64,000 nt of DNA, taken from Flagellimonas ochracea (GTDB taxonomy: Bacteria > Bacteroidota > Bacteroidia > Flavobacteriales > Flavobacteriaceae). How positions within the stretch are numbered: position 1 is the first letter of the stretch; every line of letters starts with the position of its first letter. This document shows positions 37,103 through 47,731 of the stretch, in pieces. Both the position numbers and the translations under genes were made by a program. The notes beneath the pieces were generated by a model. That model worked only from the letters and a program-made list of their open reading frames with translations, was not told where the DNA came from and searched no databases. The stretch lies in contig NZ_JAAABI010000002.1 of NCBI RefSeq assembly GCF_009903685.1, positions 186,001 to 250,000 on the forward strand. Reading direction: 5' to 3'.

Positions 37103-38395
37103 TCATTTGTTCATCAATTCCTCAATCTCCTCAACTTCAATTGGGATGTTGCGCATCAAATTAAAGGGAACTCCCGTTTCTTGAATCACCACATCATCTT
37201 CTATTCGGATGCCAAAACCTTCATCAGGAATATAAATGCCCGGTTCCACGGTAAAGACCATGTTGGACTTCATTGGGGTCTTTAATTCGCCATAATCATG
37301 GGTATCCAATCCGATATGATGGCTCGTACCATGCATAAAATATTTTTTATAGGCCGGCCAATCCTTGTTTTCGTTTTGTACGTCCGCCTTGCTCAATAGG
37401 CCCAATCCCAACAGTTCCGAAGTCATGATTTTGCCAACCTCCTTATGATATTCAGCCCATATGGTTCCTGGCACCAACATTTTGGTCGCTTGGTTCTTTA
37501 CACGAAGTACGGATTCATATACTTCTCTTTGTCGTTTCGTGAATTTCCCATTCGATGGTATGGTGCGGGTCATATCGCTGGAATAGTTCGCATACTCTGC
37601 ACCTACGTCCATCAAAATTAAATCGCCATCTTTTACCTGTTGGTTGTTTTCCACATAATGTAGCACATTAGCATTGTTCCCAGAGGCAATTATGGGCGTG
37701 TAAGCAAACCCTTTAGAACGATTATTGATGAACTCGTGCAAAAATTCTGCTTCCATTTCATATTCCCAAACTCCAGGCTTTGCAAATTCCAAAATCCTAC
37801 GGAATCCTTTTTCGGTAATGTCACAAGCCTGTTGCATCAATGCTATTTCCTCTGGTTCCTTAACACCTCGAATCTGTTGCAAAATAGGGTTGCTCTTAGC
37901 CCATTGGTGCGCTGGGAAGTCTTTCTTACATTTTTCAATAAAGCGGTTCTCCCGTGTCTGGGTTTCAACAGCTTGCCGATAGTGCTCATTGGTATTGAAG
38001 TAGATGGTATCGGCCTCTGTCATCAAATCAAAAAAGACTTTGTCAAAATCGGCGAGCCAATAAATGGTCTCAATCCCTGAAACCGCTGTAGCCTGTTCTT
38101 TGGTCAGCTTGGCCCCTTCCCATACGGCAATGTGTTCATTGGTCTCCCTAACAAACAAAACCTCCCGGTGCTTTTGATTCATGGCATCCGGGAATAACAA
38201 TAGCATGGTTTCCTCTTGATCGGCCCCGCTCAAATAGAAAATATCCCGATGTTGCTGAAACGGCATGGTGCTATCCGCACTAATGGGATAAATGTCATTG
38301 GAGTTGAACACAGCTATACTCTTTGGCCGCATTTGGGCCATGAATTTATTTCTGTTTTTTATAAAAAGTCGATTGTCTATCGGTTGATATTTCAT
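37103..38395 (-). CDS. pepP: Xaa-Pro aminopeptidase (aminopeptidase P)
   Basis: The enzyme removes an N-terminal residue before proline. The pita-bread metal ligands are visible: the two aspartates in LMDVGAEYANYSSDMTRT, the histidine in HGTSHHIGLDTHD, and the glutamates in FTVEPGIYIP and IRIEDDVVI. The start at 38395 (MKYQPID) gives 430 residues; seven further in-frame residues upstream are unlikely. There is no signal peptide, so it is cytoplasmic. Divergent from the BNR-repeat gene. Confidence 0.93.
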   Translation of the reverse strand: MKYQPIDNRLFIKNRNKFMAQMRPKSIAVFNSNDIYPISADSTMPFQQHRDIFYLSGADQEETMLLLFPDAMNQKHREVLFVRETNEHIAVWEGAKLTKEQATAVSGIETIYWLADFDKVFFDLMTEADTIYFNTNEHYRQAVETQTRENRFIEKCKKDFPAHQWAKSNPILQQIRGVKEPEEIALMQQACDITEKGFRRILEFAKPGVWEYEMEAEFLHEFINNRSKGFAYTPIIASGNNANVLHYVENNQQVKDGDLILMDVGAEYANYSSDMTRTIPSNGKFTKRQREVYESVLRVKNQATKMLVPGTIWAEYHKEVGKIMTSELLGLGLLSKADVQNENKDWPAYKKYFMHGTSHHIGLDTHDYGELKTPMKSNMVFTVEPGIYIPDEGFGIRIEDDVVIQETGVPFNLMRNIPIEVEEIEELMNK

Positions 38396-38484
38396 CTTAA
38401 AATTTGGTTTTTCCAAATGTAGGTAATTGCGTTGCCGAAGACAAATTCATACCTTACTCCTCCAAACAAAAGTTCCAACCCAAA

Positions 38485-41328
38485 ATGAAGCAACTCACAC
38501 TCCTTCTTTTTTTTCTATGTTTTCATATTGCAGTAAGTCAGCAACCATCAACTTCGGCAGATAACGTTTTGCAAGCCTTGGAGAAAAAGGTCAAAATGGC
38601 CGAAACTTCTCTGGTCAAAAATATTCCATTAAAAAATATTGGACCATCCATTATGAGCGGGCGTGTAGTGGACTTGGATGTAAACCCCAAAGATCCCTCT
38701 GAATTTTATGTGGCCTATGCCTCTGGTGGGTTATGGCATACCCAAAATAATGGGATTTCGTTCACTCCGGTTTTGGAGAACTCAAACACCCAAAATGTTG
38801 GAGACATTGCCGTGGACTGGCCCAACGAGATTATTTGGGTTGGAACCGGAGAAAACAATTCTTCCCGTTCTTCCTATGCGGGAATAGGAATTTTGAAATC
38901 CACTAATGGTGGAAAATCATGGGAAAACATGGGCTTACATGATTCACACCATATTGGCAGAATCATTGTCAACCCCAACAGTCCAAATGAAGTAGTTGTA
39001 GGCGTAACCGGACATTTGTATTCCCCAAACAAAGAACGGGGGGTCTACAAAACCATGGATGGCGGCAAAACTTGGCAAAAGACCCTTTTTGTGAACAATG
39101 CCACGGGCATAATCGACTTGGCACATGCACCGAGCAATTTCAACATCCAATACGCCGCCGCTTGGGAAAAGGATAGAAAAGCCTGGGACTTTACGGGTAA
39201 CGGTACTTCTTCTGGAATTTATAAAAGTGTGGACGGCGGAAACAGTTGGAACTTGGTGACCACTTCCGAAAGTGATTTTCCAACAGGTGGTGGAGTGGGC
39301 CGAATTGGTTTGGCAGTTTTTGATGAAAAGACGGTCTATGCCGTGCATGATAGTCAGTTTAGAAGACAAAAAGAGGAAAAGGAAGATGCCGATAAACTAA
39401 CCAAAGCCGATTTCAAAACTATGGACAAGGCCACTTTTTTAGCCTTGGGCAATGACAAGCTGAATGAATATTTGAAGACCAACGGTTTTCAAGAAAAGTA
39501 TCGTGCGGAAAACTTAAAGAATTTGGTAAGGGACGATGCGGTAAAACCGATAGACCTCGCCAAATATCTTGAAGATGCCAATTCATTATTGTTCGATACT
39601 CCAGTTATTGGTGCAGAAGTATATCGAAGTGATGATGCGGGAAAGTCCTGGAAAAAAATGAACGAGGAATATATCGATGATCTGTTTTACAGCTACGGAT
39701 ATTATTTTGCACAAATTCGTGTAGCCCCAAGCAACAAAGACAAGATTTATCTTGCCGGGGTTCCCTTAATTTCTTCCTCGGACGGGGGCAAAACCTACAG
39801 AAGCATCAACAAAGAAAATGTACACGCTGACCACCATGCTCTGTGGATCAATCCAAACAGGCCCGGACACCTTATCAATGGCAACGACGGAGGAGTAAAC
39901 ATTACCTACGATGACGGGAAACATTGGATGAAAAACAACTCTACCCAGGTAGGCCAGTTCTATGCCATCAATGTCGACCATGAAGAACCTTATAATGTAT
40001 ATGGGGGACTTCAGGACAATGGTGTTTGGAAAGGTGCGAACAACAATGAAGACAATAGTGAATGGCACCAAACTGGAAAAAACCCATGGCAAATGATACT
40101 GGGAGGGGACGGAATGCAAGTGCAAATAGACAATCGAAATTCCAACATTGTCTATACCGGATTTCAATTTGGCAACTATTATCGCCTGGATTTGGAACAG
40201 CATAAAAATGAACCCATTCAACCCAAGCACGAGCTCGGTGAATCCCCATATCGATTTAATTGGCAAACGCCCATTCTACTCTCCCAACACAATCAGGATA
40301 TTCTGTACATGGGCAGTAACAAATTACATCGTTCCCTAAACCAAGGTAACGATTGGGAAGCCATTTCCGAGGATCTTACCCAAGGCGGCAAAAAAGGAAA
40401 CGTTGCTTATGGAACCTTGACCACTATTTCTGAATCCCCCTTTAAATTTGGCTTACTTTATACGGGCAGTGATGATGGATTGGTACATATTTCTAAAAAC
40501 GCAGGGGGAAGCTGGCAGAATATTTCCACTTCTTTCCCGAAGGATTTATGGGTCAGTGAGGTGGCGGCATCCAAACATAAAAAAGAGCGGGTTTATGTTG
40601 CCTTAAATGGATATCGCTGGGATAATTTTACACCTTATATTTATGTAAGCGAGGATTATGGCAAGAGCTGGAAAAACATAAGCAACAACATTCCGACCTC
40701 TCCGGTCAATGCGTTGGTGGAAGATTCTGTAAATGAAAATCTGTTGTTCGCTGGAACTGACAATGGTCTTTATGTAAGTTTTGACCGAGGGGCAAGTTGG
40801 GAACTCTTCCAAAATGGAATGCCCAATGTTGCCGTACACGATCTCGTAATTCAACCCAAAGCCAAACATCTATTGGTGGGCACGCACGGCCGAAGCATTT
40901 ATAAAGCTTACATCTCGGCACTACAGCAAATGACCCATGAAACCCTATCCAAAGATTTGATGGTGTTTGGTGTGGAAAACATTAAACATTCCAAAAATTG
41001 GGGCAACCCTTGGAGCTCTTGGGCCAAACCCAACACCCCTGGGCTCAATGTTTATTTTTATACCTCATCTGCGGATACATTTTCGGCTAGTGTAAAATTT
41101 TCTGATGGTACTGAGGTCAGTTCCACTTCCATTGAGGGTGACAAAGGATTGAATATTTTATCTTATGATTTGGTGTTTTCGAAAAAAGGAAAAAGCAATT
41201 TCTTGAAGAAGAACAAGATGAAGTTGACCGAAGCCAAAGATGGTAAGACTTATTTGCCCAAGGGAACTTATTCCGTTGTACTCTCAGGGAACGGTAAAAC
41301 GGAAAAAATTGATTTCAAAATTGAATAG
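38485..41328 (+). CDS. Large secreted BNR/VPS10-like repeat protein
   Basis: The start at 38485 gives 947 residues with a signal peptide (MKQLTLLLFFLCFHIAVSQ); an in-frame ATG at 38404 adds 27 residues with no signal character. The protein contains many BNR/Asp-box units (GGLWHTQNNGISF, GIYKSVDGGNSWNLV, GVYKTMDGGKTWQK, SVDRGASW-like), as in sortilin/sialidase-type propellers (two propellers, about residues 35-280 and 380-800). It is often annotated as a glycosyl hydrolase, but no catalytic residues for that are evident. The C-terminus lacks a T9SS tail. Confidence 0.85.
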   Translation: MKQLTLLLFFLCFHIAVSQQPSTSADNVLQALEKKVKMAETSLVKNIPLKNIGPSIMSGRVVDLDVNPKDPSEFYVAYASGGLWHTQNNGISFTPVLENSNTQNVGDIAVDWPNEIIWVGTGENNSSRSSYAGIGILKSTNGGKSWENMGLHDSHHIGRIIVNPNSPNEVVVGVTGHLYSPNKERGVYKTMDGGKTWQKTLFVNNATGIIDLAHAPSNFNIQYAAAWEKDRKAWDFTGNGTSSGIYKSVDGGNSWNLVTTSESDFPTGGGVGRIGLAVFDEKTVYAVHDSQFRRQKEEKEDADKLTKADFKTMDKATFLALGNDKLNEYLKTNGFQEKYRAENLKNLVRDDAVKPIDLAKYLEDANSLLFDTPVIGAEVYRSDDAGKSWKKMNEEYIDDLFYSYGYYFAQIRVAPSNKDKIYLAGVPLISSSDGGKTYRSINKENVHADHHALWINPNRPGHLINGNDGGVNITYDDGKHWMKNNSTQVGQFYAINVDHEEPYNVYGGLQDNGVWKGANNNEDNSEWHQTGKNPWQMILGGDGMQVQIDNRNSNIVYTGFQFGNYYRLDLEQHKNEPIQPKHELGESPYRFNWQTPILLSQHNQDILYMGSNKLHRSLNQGNDWEAISEDLTQGGKKGNVAYGTLTTISESPFKFGLLYTGSDDGLVHISKNAGGSWQNISTSFPKDLWVSEVAASKHKKERVYVALNGYRWDNFTPYIYVSEDYGKSWKNISNNIPTSPVNALVEDSVNENLLFAGTDNGLYVSFDRGASWELFQNGMPNVAVHDLVIQPKAKHLLVGTHGRSIYKAYISALQQMTHETLSKDLMVFGVENIKHSKNWGNPWSSWAKPNTPGLNVYFYTSSADTFSASVKFSDGTEVSSTSIEGDKGLNILSYDLVFSKKGKSNFLKKNKMKLTEAKDGKTYLPKGTYSVVLSGNGKTEKIDFKIE

Positions 41329-41718
41329 ATGCAACTTTCACTGAGCATACCCGCCCTTTTGTTTCCGGCCATCTCCTTGACCATGTTGGCCTACAATGCA
41401 CGTTATTTAGCCATTGCCGCGTTAATCAGGCAACTGCACAAACAGTTTGAAGAAACCTCCGCACCACCTTTAAAGCAACAAATCAATCAATTACGAAAAC
41501 GACTGGGTATCATTAAAAATATGCAGGCCACAGCCATTATCAGCTTTTTATTGGCTGCTGTCACCATGTTTTTGATCTATGTTGAAATGACGGGCTGGGC
41601 CAACGCCGTCTTCGGGATAAGTTTGGTCTTTTTGGTCATCTCACTGATTTTGTCACTGCTAGAAGTTCAATTGTCTACAAAGGCTCTGGGCATCCAACTG
41701 AAGAACATGGAAAACTGA
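41329..41718 (+). CDS. DUF2721 membrane protein
   Basis: The 129-residue protein has three hydrophobic helices: LSIPALLFPAISLTMLAY, AIISFLLAAVTMFLIYV, and AVFGISLVFLVISLILSLL, with a basic loop (HKQFEETSAPPLKQQINQL) after the first. This fits DUF2721, of unknown function. Its ATG follows the stop of the BNR-repeat gene with no gap, which implies translational coupling. Confidence 0.85.
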   Translation: MQLSLSIPALLFPAISLTMLAYNARYLAIAALIRQLHKQFEETSAPPLKQQINQLRKRLGIIKNMQATAIISFLLAAVTMFLIYVEMTGWANAVFGISLVFLVISLILSLLEVQLSTKALGIQLKNMEN

Positions 41719-41817
41719 CGAAAAATCGGCAGTGGTGTAATAATTTCTTACAGTCCAATAAACATTATATTCTTATTTTTACATTCCCTGTTTTAACTGG
41801 GAGATATTATTTTTGAC

Positions 41818-42258
41818 ATGCAACGTGTACGGGAAATAGCATTCTTCAAAAACATCAAGGAAATTCGTGAATACCAATTTGGTACATTTTACTTTTTTGA
41901 TAGCCTGGTAATATCAGAGATTAACGAAGGCGTCACTTTCGGATGGGATATGGCAAAAAAAGCTATTGACGCTGCCCGTGAAATTTTTGGAGAGAATATG
42001 CCCATAGCATATATCTCTAATAGGGTAAATAATTATCATGTAGTACCCGCTGATTGGGTGAAGTTCTACTCTCATAGACACCAGTTGGACTTTTATTGCG
42101 TGGTTGGGAATACCAAAGGTAGTTTTGCCAGCTTAGTGCTCGAACGGGTCTTCTTCAGAAATTCCATTCGTCAGTTTTCAGTTCTGGAGAAAGCCGTTGA
42201 ATGGAGCCTGGCAAACATCGAGGCGAAAAAAAATAATTTAGCTCCCCAAATGAAATAA
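41818..42258 (+). CDS. STAS/SpoIIAA-like small protein
   Basis: The 146-residue protein looks like a STAS-type fold common in flavobacteria: an N-terminal strand FGTFYFFDSLVISEINEG, then VTFGWDMAKKAIDAAREIFG and IAYISNRVNNYHVVPADW. Similar small proteins are predicted to bind or regulate, not to catalyse. There is no signal peptide. The last 21 bases overlap the end of the convergent aspartoacylase-like gene. Confidence 0.65.
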   Translation: MQRVREIAFFKNIKEIREYQFGTFYFFDSLVISEINEGVTFGWDMAKKAIDAAREIFGENMPIAYISNRVNNYHVVPADWVKFYSHRHQLDFYCVVGNTKGSFASLVLERVFFRNSIRQFSVLEKAVEWSLANIEAKKNNLAPQMK

Positions 42259-43170
42259 TGCATCCCCTTGATTCACTACAGCTTGATGGTTGATGCAGAA
42301 AATGAATCCTTCAAAGGGGGCCTTCACCTTTTTATCCTTTTTGGTATAAGGGTCCGTCACCAAACCTAAAACGTTTCCCTTGCCAACTTGTTGGCCATTC
42401 TTTACTTGGGGTACAAACATTCCCGCTTTAGGCGCTCGAATCCATCTTGAATTTGTCAAAACAATGGAATTGTTCTTTTTTAGAGGGTCATCGGGCAACA
42501 TTCCCAATGCAGTAAACACGTTTTGTATTCCTTGTATTCCATGGTCGATAGCTTCCTCATCAAAACGCATACTCTCTCCGCCCTCATAAACAATGGAGGG
42601 AATGCCCATTTTGAAAGTGGTCTTCCGAAAAGAGCCTTTAATCAATCGGGAGGGAAAATAAAATGGGGCACCGAAAAACTTTGCCAGTTCCCTGCTCCTT
42701 GGATCATCCTCTGTATATCGTACTTGTGGATAGTTATGTCGTTGTCCACCACCTGTATGCAAATCTATTCCAAAATCCACTGAGGGTAATACGTTAGTTG
42801 TATAGGCATGGGCAATTCTACTTGCCAAGGAACCGGTCTTTCGTCCAGGAAAGCTACGGTTCACATCCTTCCCATCGGGCACATCTCGGGAAAAATGGAT
42901 AAACCCAAATACGTTCAGTACTGGTACCACAATGACTGCACCGTGTGTAATATTAAATGAATCTTTGTGGAGCATACGCCGCAAGGTTTCCACCCCATTG
43001 ATTTCATCCCCATGCAGTCCTGCTTGAACTAAAACTGTCGGTCCTGGTTTTTCTCCATTGAAAACATGGATTGGTATGTCAATCAAGGTTCCTGTGGGAA
43101 GCCGGGCAATTTTAATGCGAACCAATTTCCGTTGTCCTGGTTCAATGGTTTCCCCGTTAAGGCTTATCAT
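42238..43170 (-). CDS. Succinylglutamate desuccinylase / aspartoacylase family protein
   Basis: The zinc-carboxypeptidase-like core has the ligands in QAGLHGDEINGVETL and DLHTGG, with the lipoyl-like C-terminal barrel (KNGQQVGKGNVLGLVTDP). The start at 43170 gives 310 residues, is preceded by GGAG at a good distance (rare here), and follows the rimK-like stop by one base; the frame extends 12 residues upstream. In other genomes this family travels with RimK-type ligases. The substrate is probably an N-acyl or peptide-linked amino acid. Confidence 0.85.
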   Translation of the reverse strand: MISLNGETIEPGQRKLVRIKIARLPTGTLIDIPIHVFNGEKPGPTVLVQAGLHGDEINGVETLRRMLHKDSFNITHGAVIVVPVLNVFGFIHFSRDVPDGKDVNRSFPGRKTGSLASRIAHAYTTNVLPSVDFGIDLHTGGGQRHNYPQVRYTEDDPRSRELAKFFGAPFYFPSRLIKGSFRKTTFKMGIPSIVYEGGESMRFDEEAIDHGIQGIQNVFTALGMLPDDPLKKNNSIVLTNSRWIRAPKAGMFVPQVKNGQQVGKGNVLGLVTDPYTKKDKKVKAPFEGFIFCINHQAVVNQGDALFHLGS

Positions 43171-43171
43171 C

Positions 43172-44062
43172 TTATTTTCTCCTTCGATGGGCATTTTGTT
43201 CCACATATTTAATAATGTGTTCGGCTACATTGATGTTGGATGCGGCCTCAATTCCTTTTAAACCGGGGGAAGCATTCACTTCAATAAGGACCGGACCTTT
43301 TTTGGAACGCATCAAATCTACCCCGGCCACTCCCAAGCCTAAATACTTGGTAGCGTTCAACGCAATATGTTTTTCCTTGGCTGTGGGCTGAACGGCCTCC
43401 GCATCCGCACCGCGATGTACGTTGGATCTAAAATCATCGACATCACTGATTCGCTTCATACTGGCCACCACTTTGTTTCCAACTACTATTATTCGGATGT
43501 CCTCACCTTTAGCCTCTTCGATATACCGTTGCAACAATATACTGGTATCCATCTTATAGAATGTGTCTATAATGGATTTAGCCGATTTTTTACTTTCCGC
43601 CAAAATCACACCTTGACCGTGAGTCCCTTCTTGCAGCTTTATGATCACCGGTGGCCCTCCCAACAGTTTTATCTGTTCCTCAATGTTGTCTGGATTGATG
43701 GAAAATACAGTCTCTGGTATGGGAACCCCTTTTCGGGCCATAATTTGAAGGGTTCTCACTTTGTTTCTTGCCCTGGTTATGCCAAGCGACCTTGCCGTGC
43801 TGAACACATTGTTCATCTCAAACTGTTTGACAATGGCCGCACCATGCCGGGTTACCTTGGCGCCAATTCTTGGAATTATGGCATCAAACTCGTTGGTTAC
43901 ATTATCGTCACCCAAATAAATTTGGGGTCTTCCATCTCCCAATTTTACAGAGCACCGAGTATGGTCTATGAGTTCCACGTAGTGACCAGCCTTTTCGGCC
44001 TCTTCAACGATCCTTCTGGTGGAATGTACATTGAGACTTACGGATAGGATAGCTATGTCCAT
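43172..44062 (-). CDS. rimK: RimK-type ATP-grasp ligase
   Basis: The 296-residue protein has the RimK N-terminal domain (MDIAILSVSLNVHSTRRIVE) and an ATP-grasp domain with GGPPVIIKLQEGTHGQGV, LLQRYIEEAKGEDIRIIVVG and the metal-binding VLIEVNASPGLKGIE. RimK adds glutamates to the C-terminus of ribosomal protein S6; related enzymes make other peptide bonds. The start at 44062 is chosen over one six codons upstream because it matches the family. It is directly followed by the aspartoacylase-like gene and is divergent from sdhC. Confidence 0.85.
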   Translation of the reverse strand: MDIAILSVSLNVHSTRRIVEEAEKAGHYVELIDHTRCSVKLGDGRPQIYLGDDNVTNEFDAIIPRIGAKVTRHGAAIVKQFEMNNVFSTARSLGITRARNKVRTLQIMARKGVPIPETVFSINPDNIEEQIKLLGGPPVIIKLQEGTHGQGVILAESKKSAKSIIDTFYKMDTSILLQRYIEEAKGEDIRIIVVGNKVVASMKRISDVDDFRSNVHRGADAEAVQPTAKEKHIALNATKYLGLGVAGVDLMRSKKGPVLIEVNASPGLKGIEAASNINVAEHIIKYVEQNAHRRRK

Positions 44063-44254
44063 CAGGTCGGTTTGGTTCAAAAATCATATGTAATATCGGG
44101 CAAAAATCTTAAACAGAATCAGCCACGCTTGTTGTTACTTTCAAAATTGTTTGAGATAAACGGCCATAAATCGCATTTTCCTTTCTTAAAGTTCAACAAG
44201 GGTTTTTGGGTTTTTAAAATCAATCTAAATATTGGGCATTCCGATGTTGAAAAC

Positions 44255-44285
44255 TTGTTAGAAACTCGTTTGTGCCGTAAATTTG
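44255..44285 (+). promoter_or_regulatory. sdh operon promoter (TTG-N20-TAAATTTG)
   Basis: TTG at 44255-44257 and TAAATTTG at 44278-44285 are separated by 20 bases and match the Bacteroidota consensus fully. The expected transcript start near 44292 precedes the ATG at 44303, so the long upstream extension of the sdhC frame is not translated. Confidence 0.8.
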
Positions 44286-44302
44286 TTGAAAACCAACTAC
44301 GA

Positions 44303-44971
44303 ATGAGTGGATTGATAAAGTCTTCGCTTGCCCGGAAATATGTAATGGCACTTTCGGGTCTTTTTTTGGTCATTTTTTTGGTGCTCCATGTGACCATTAA
44401 CCTTGCTTCGGTTATTTCCCCAGATTTCTTTAACGAGGCATCCCATTTTATGGGTTACAACCCCTTGGTGCAATTTCTGATGCAGCCAATATTAATTTTG
44501 GGAGTTGTTATACATTTTGTGATGGGCTTTGTTTTGGAAATCCAAAACAGAAAGGCACGGGCAATAAACTATGTAAAATATAAAGGAAGCGCCAATGCTC
44601 CTTGGGTTTCGCGTAACATGATCTATTCTGGATTGGTTGTTCTCGCCTTTCTTGTGCTGCATTTTTACGATTTCTGGATTCATGAAATGTCCTATAAATA
44701 TGTGGAGGCACTCCCGGAAGACCTCACGCGGTATTACCATGAAACTGTTGAGAAATTCGCTCCCTTTTGGCGTACCGCACTCTATGTGATTTCTTTTGTG
44801 TTACTTAGTTTGCATCTTTGGCACGGGTTTGCTTCTTCGTTTCAATCCATGGGAGTGAACAATAAATACACACCGGGCATTACGAAATTTGCAAAACTAT
44901 TTGCAGTGGTGGTTCCGTTGGCCTTTGCATTTATAGCCATATATCACCATCTTAACCCAATAACACATTAA
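44303..44971 (+). CDS. sdhC: Succinate dehydrogenase cytochrome b558 subunit
   Basis: The 222-residue protein has five hydrophobic helices and belongs to the single-subunit b558 type found in Bacteroidota, which replaces SdhC plus SdhD. Haem-ligand histidines are likely those in [26 protein letters not shown] and [10 protein letters not shown]. It anchors SdhAB and passes electrons to menaquinone. The frame continues 77 codons upstream without a start fitting the family or the promoter. Confidence 0.95.
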   Translation: MSGLIKSSLARKYVMALSGLFLVIFLVLHVTINLASVISPDFFNEASHFMGYNPLVQFLMQPILILGVVIHFVMGFVLEIQNRKARAINYVKYKGSANAPWVSRNMIYSGLVVLAFLVLHFYDFWIHEMSYKYVEALPEDLTRYYHETVEKFAPFWRTALYVISFVLLSLHLWHGFASSFQSMGVNNKYTPGITKFAKLFAVVVPLAFAFIAIYHHLNPITH

Positions 44972-44973
44972 TT

Positions 44974-46977
44974 ATGGGCATACTTGATTCTAAAGTTCCA
45001 TCAGGTCCGTTAGCGGACAAATGGACAAAACATAAAAACGATATTGACCTAGTAAACCCTGCCAACAAAAGGAATATAGATGTTATAATTGTTGGGACAG
45101 GACTGGCTGGAGGCTCTGCTGCTGCCACCTTAGCAGAGTTGGGCTACAATGTAAAGACTTTCTGTTATCAAGACTCCCCAAGACGGGCACATTCCATTGC
45201 TGCTCAAGGAGGAGTAAATGCCGCAAAGAATTATCAAGGAGACGGTGACAGTATCTACCGGCTTTTCTACGATACCATTAAAGGCGGGGACTACCGTTCT
45301 CGCGAGGCGAATGTTTACCGCTTGGCCGAAGTATCAGGAAATATTATTGACCAATGTGTGTCACAAGGGGTCCCCTTTGCTAGGGAATATGGTGGTCTTT
45401 TGGACAACCGTTCGTTCGGCGGGGTATTGGTGTCAAGAACCTTTTATGCCAAAGGGCAAACTGGTCAACAGCTTTTGTTGGGAGCCTATGCCGCAATGAA
45501 CCGACAAATACAAAGAGGAAAAATTAAATCCTATACCCGCCATGAAATGTTGGACCTTGTTTTGGTTGATGGGAAAGCACGAGGAATTATTGCTCGAGAC
45601 TTGGTCACAGGGGAAATAGAAAGACATTCGGCGCACGCTGTAGTACTGGCTACAGGCGGATACGGAAACTTATTTTTCCTTTCTACCTATTGTATGGGAG
45701 CCAATGTCATGGCCGCGTGGAGAGCACACCGCAGAGGGGCTTATTTTGCCAATCCTTGTTTTACGCAGATACACCCAACTTGTATCCCCGTTTCAGGGGA
45801 TCATCAATCCAAGTTAACGCTAATGTCAGAATCCTTGCGTAACGATGGTCGTATATGGGTGCCCAAAAGATTGGAGGACGCCCAAGCCATACGGGAAGGT
45901 AAGTTAAAGCCGACCCAATTAAGCGAAGAAGAAAGAGATTACTATTTGGAAAGACGATATCCCGCTTTTGGAAACCTCGTGCCAAGGGACGTGGCATCGA
46001 GAGCTGCAAAAGAACGTTGTGATGCAGGCTACGGCGTAAATAAAACTGGCGAAGCCGTTTATCTCGATTTTGCTTCGGCAATTATGCGCTATGGAAGAGA
46101 AAAGGCATTGACCTCCGGCATGAAAGATCCAGACGAAAAGACTATTCGGGAACTTGGGGAGAAGGTCGTCGAAGCCAAATACGGAAATCTCTTCCAGATG
46201 TATGAAAAAATCGTTGATGAAAATCCATACAAAACCCCAATGAAAATTTATCCTGCCGTACATTATACCATGGGTGGGCTTTGGGTAGATTATAACCTGC
46301 AAACAACAATTCCTGGTTGCTATGCAGCAGGTGAGGCCAATTTTAGTGATCATGGTGCCAACCGTTTAGGAGCTTCTGCATTGATGCAAGGCTTGGCCGA
46401 CGGCTATTTTGTACTGCCATACACTATTGGCGATTATCTATCGGACGATATTAGAACAGGACCCATTCCTACTGATTCACCTGAGTTTGAACAAGCTGAA
46501 AAGGGAGTACGGGAGCGTATTGAAAAGCTTATGTCCGGCCGAGGGATCCATTCTGTTGATTACTATCACAAAAAGTTGGGCAAAATCATGTGGAACAAAT
46601 GTGGGATGTCCAGAAATGAGAAAGAGCTCAACGAAGCAATTAAAGAAATTGCTGAGTTGCGTAAAGATTTCTGGGAAAATGTAAAGATAACTGGCACTCC
46701 AGATTCCAAAAATCAAGAACTGGAGAAGGCAGGTAGAGTAGCTGACTTTTTAGAACTTGGCGAATTGTTTGCCAAGGATGCACTTCACAGAAACGAGTCT
46801 TGTGGGGGGCATTTCCGAGAAGAATATCAAACCAAAGAAGGGGAGGCGCTCCGTGACGATAAGAACTTCAAATATGTCGCAGCTTGGGAGTATGTGGGCG
46901 AGCCCAAGGACTCCAAACTTCATAAAGAAGACCTGGTTTACGAAAATATCGAAGTAAAGACACGTTCATATAAATAA
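44974..46977 (+). CDS. sdhA: Succinate dehydrogenase flavoprotein subunit
   Basis: The 667-residue subunit oxidises succinate to fumarate. The FAD-binding motif [18 protein letters not shown] and the histidine that bonds FAD covalently ([12 protein letters not shown]) are present, as are [23 protein letters not shown] and the [16 protein letters not shown] segment. It follows sdhC by 2 bases. The length matches the Bacteroidota type. Confidence 0.97.
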   Translation: MGILDSKVPSGPLADKWTKHKNDIDLVNPANKRNIDVIIVGTGLAGGSAAATLAELGYNVKTFCYQDSPRRAHSIAAQGGVNAAKNYQGDGDSIYRLFYDTIKGGDYRSREANVYRLAEVSGNIIDQCVSQGVPFAREYGGLLDNRSFGGVLVSRTFYAKGQTGQQLLLGAYAAMNRQIQRGKIKSYTRHEMLDLVLVDGKARGIIARDLVTGEIERHSAHAVVLATGGYGNLFFLSTYCMGANVMAAWRAHRRGAYFANPCFTQIHPTCIPVSGDHQSKLTLMSESLRNDGRIWVPKRLEDAQAIREGKLKPTQLSEEERDYYLERRYPAFGNLVPRDVASRAAKERCDAGYGVNKTGEAVYLDFASAIMRYGREKALTSGMKDPDEKTIRELGEKVVEAKYGNLFQMYEKIVDENPYKTPMKIYPAVHYTMGGLWVDYNLQTTIPGCYAAGEANFSDHGANRLGASALMQGLADGYFVLPYTIGDYLSDDIRTGPIPTDSPEFEQAEKGVRERIEKLMSGRGIHSVDYYHKKLGKIMWNKCGMSRNEKELNEAIKEIAELRKDFWENVKITGTPDSKNQELEKAGRVADFLELGELFAKDALHRNESCGGHFREEYQTKEGEALRDDKNFKYVAAWEYVGEPKDSKLHKEDLVYENIEVKTRSYK

Positions 46978-46984
46978 TATTGCT

Positions 46985-47731
46985 ATGAAATTATATTTGA
47001 AAATATGGCGTCAGAAAGATGCAAACTCCAAAGGATCCATGGTCGATTATACCCTTGAGGGGGTAGAAAGCGATATGTCTTTTTTGGAAATGTTGGACAT
47101 ACTTAACGAAGAACTGATTTCAAAGGGAGAAGAACCTGTGGAGTTCGACCATGACTGCCGTGAAGGTATTTGCGGAACGTGTTCCTTGATGATCAATGGT
47201 CGTCCGCACGGTCCTGATTCTATGATTACGGTATGTCAATTACATATGCGAAGCTTTAATGACGGCGACGAAATTGTGATCGAGCCTTGGAGAGCCACCG
47301 CTTTTCCTGTCATCAAAGATCTTATTACGGATAGAAGTGCATTTGACCGTATCCAGCAGGCTGGCGGGTATATTTCCGTGAATACTTCTGGTCGTCCCGT
47401 GGATGCCAATACCATTCCCATTCCAAAGCCTAACGCTGATGAATCGTTCAATGCGGCAGCCTGTATTGGTTGCGGTGCCTGTGTAGCAGCCTGTAAGAAT
47501 GCGAGTGCCATGTTGTTCACTTCCGCAAAGGTTTCACAATTTGCGTTGCTGCCCCAAGGCAGAATCGAAGCTGCTGAAAGGGTTCAAAATATGGTACGCC
47601 AAATGGATTTGGAAGGTTTTGGAAACTGCACCAATACAGGGGCTTGCGAAATGGAGTGCCCCAAAGGTATTTCATTGGAAAACATTGCCCGTATGAATAG
47701 AGAGTACCTATCCGCTACTTTAAAGGGTTAG
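46985..47731 (+). CDS. sdhB: Succinate dehydrogenase iron-sulfur subunit
   Basis: The 248-residue subunit has cysteine sets for three clusters: the [2Fe-2S] motif CREGICGTC plus C in ITVCQLH, the [4Fe-4S] motif [11 protein letters not shown], and the [3Fe-4S] set [11 protein letters not shown]. It transfers electrons from SdhA to the b558 subunit. It follows sdhA by 7 bases and closes the operon. Confidence 0.97.
   Translation: MKLYLKIWRQKDANSKGSMVDYTLEGVESDMSFLEMLDILNEELISKGEEPVEFDHDCREGICGTCSLMINGRPHGPDSMITVCQLHMRSFNDGDEIVIEPWRATAFPVIKDLITDRSAFDRIQQAGGYISVNTSGRPVDANTIPIPKPNADESFNAAACIGCGACVAACKNASAMLFTSAKVSQFALLPQGRIEAAERVQNMVRQMDLEGFGNCTNTGACEMECPKGISLENIARMNREYLSATLKG

Noticed and set aside
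43367-44047. 226-codon plus-strand frame opposite rimK
   Set aside because: It is a shadow of the ATP-grasp gene with no protein-like features.
44072-44302. 77-codon N-terminal extension of the sdhC frame
   Set aside because: A full-consensus promoter lies inside it (44255-44285), and the family starts at MSGLIKSS.
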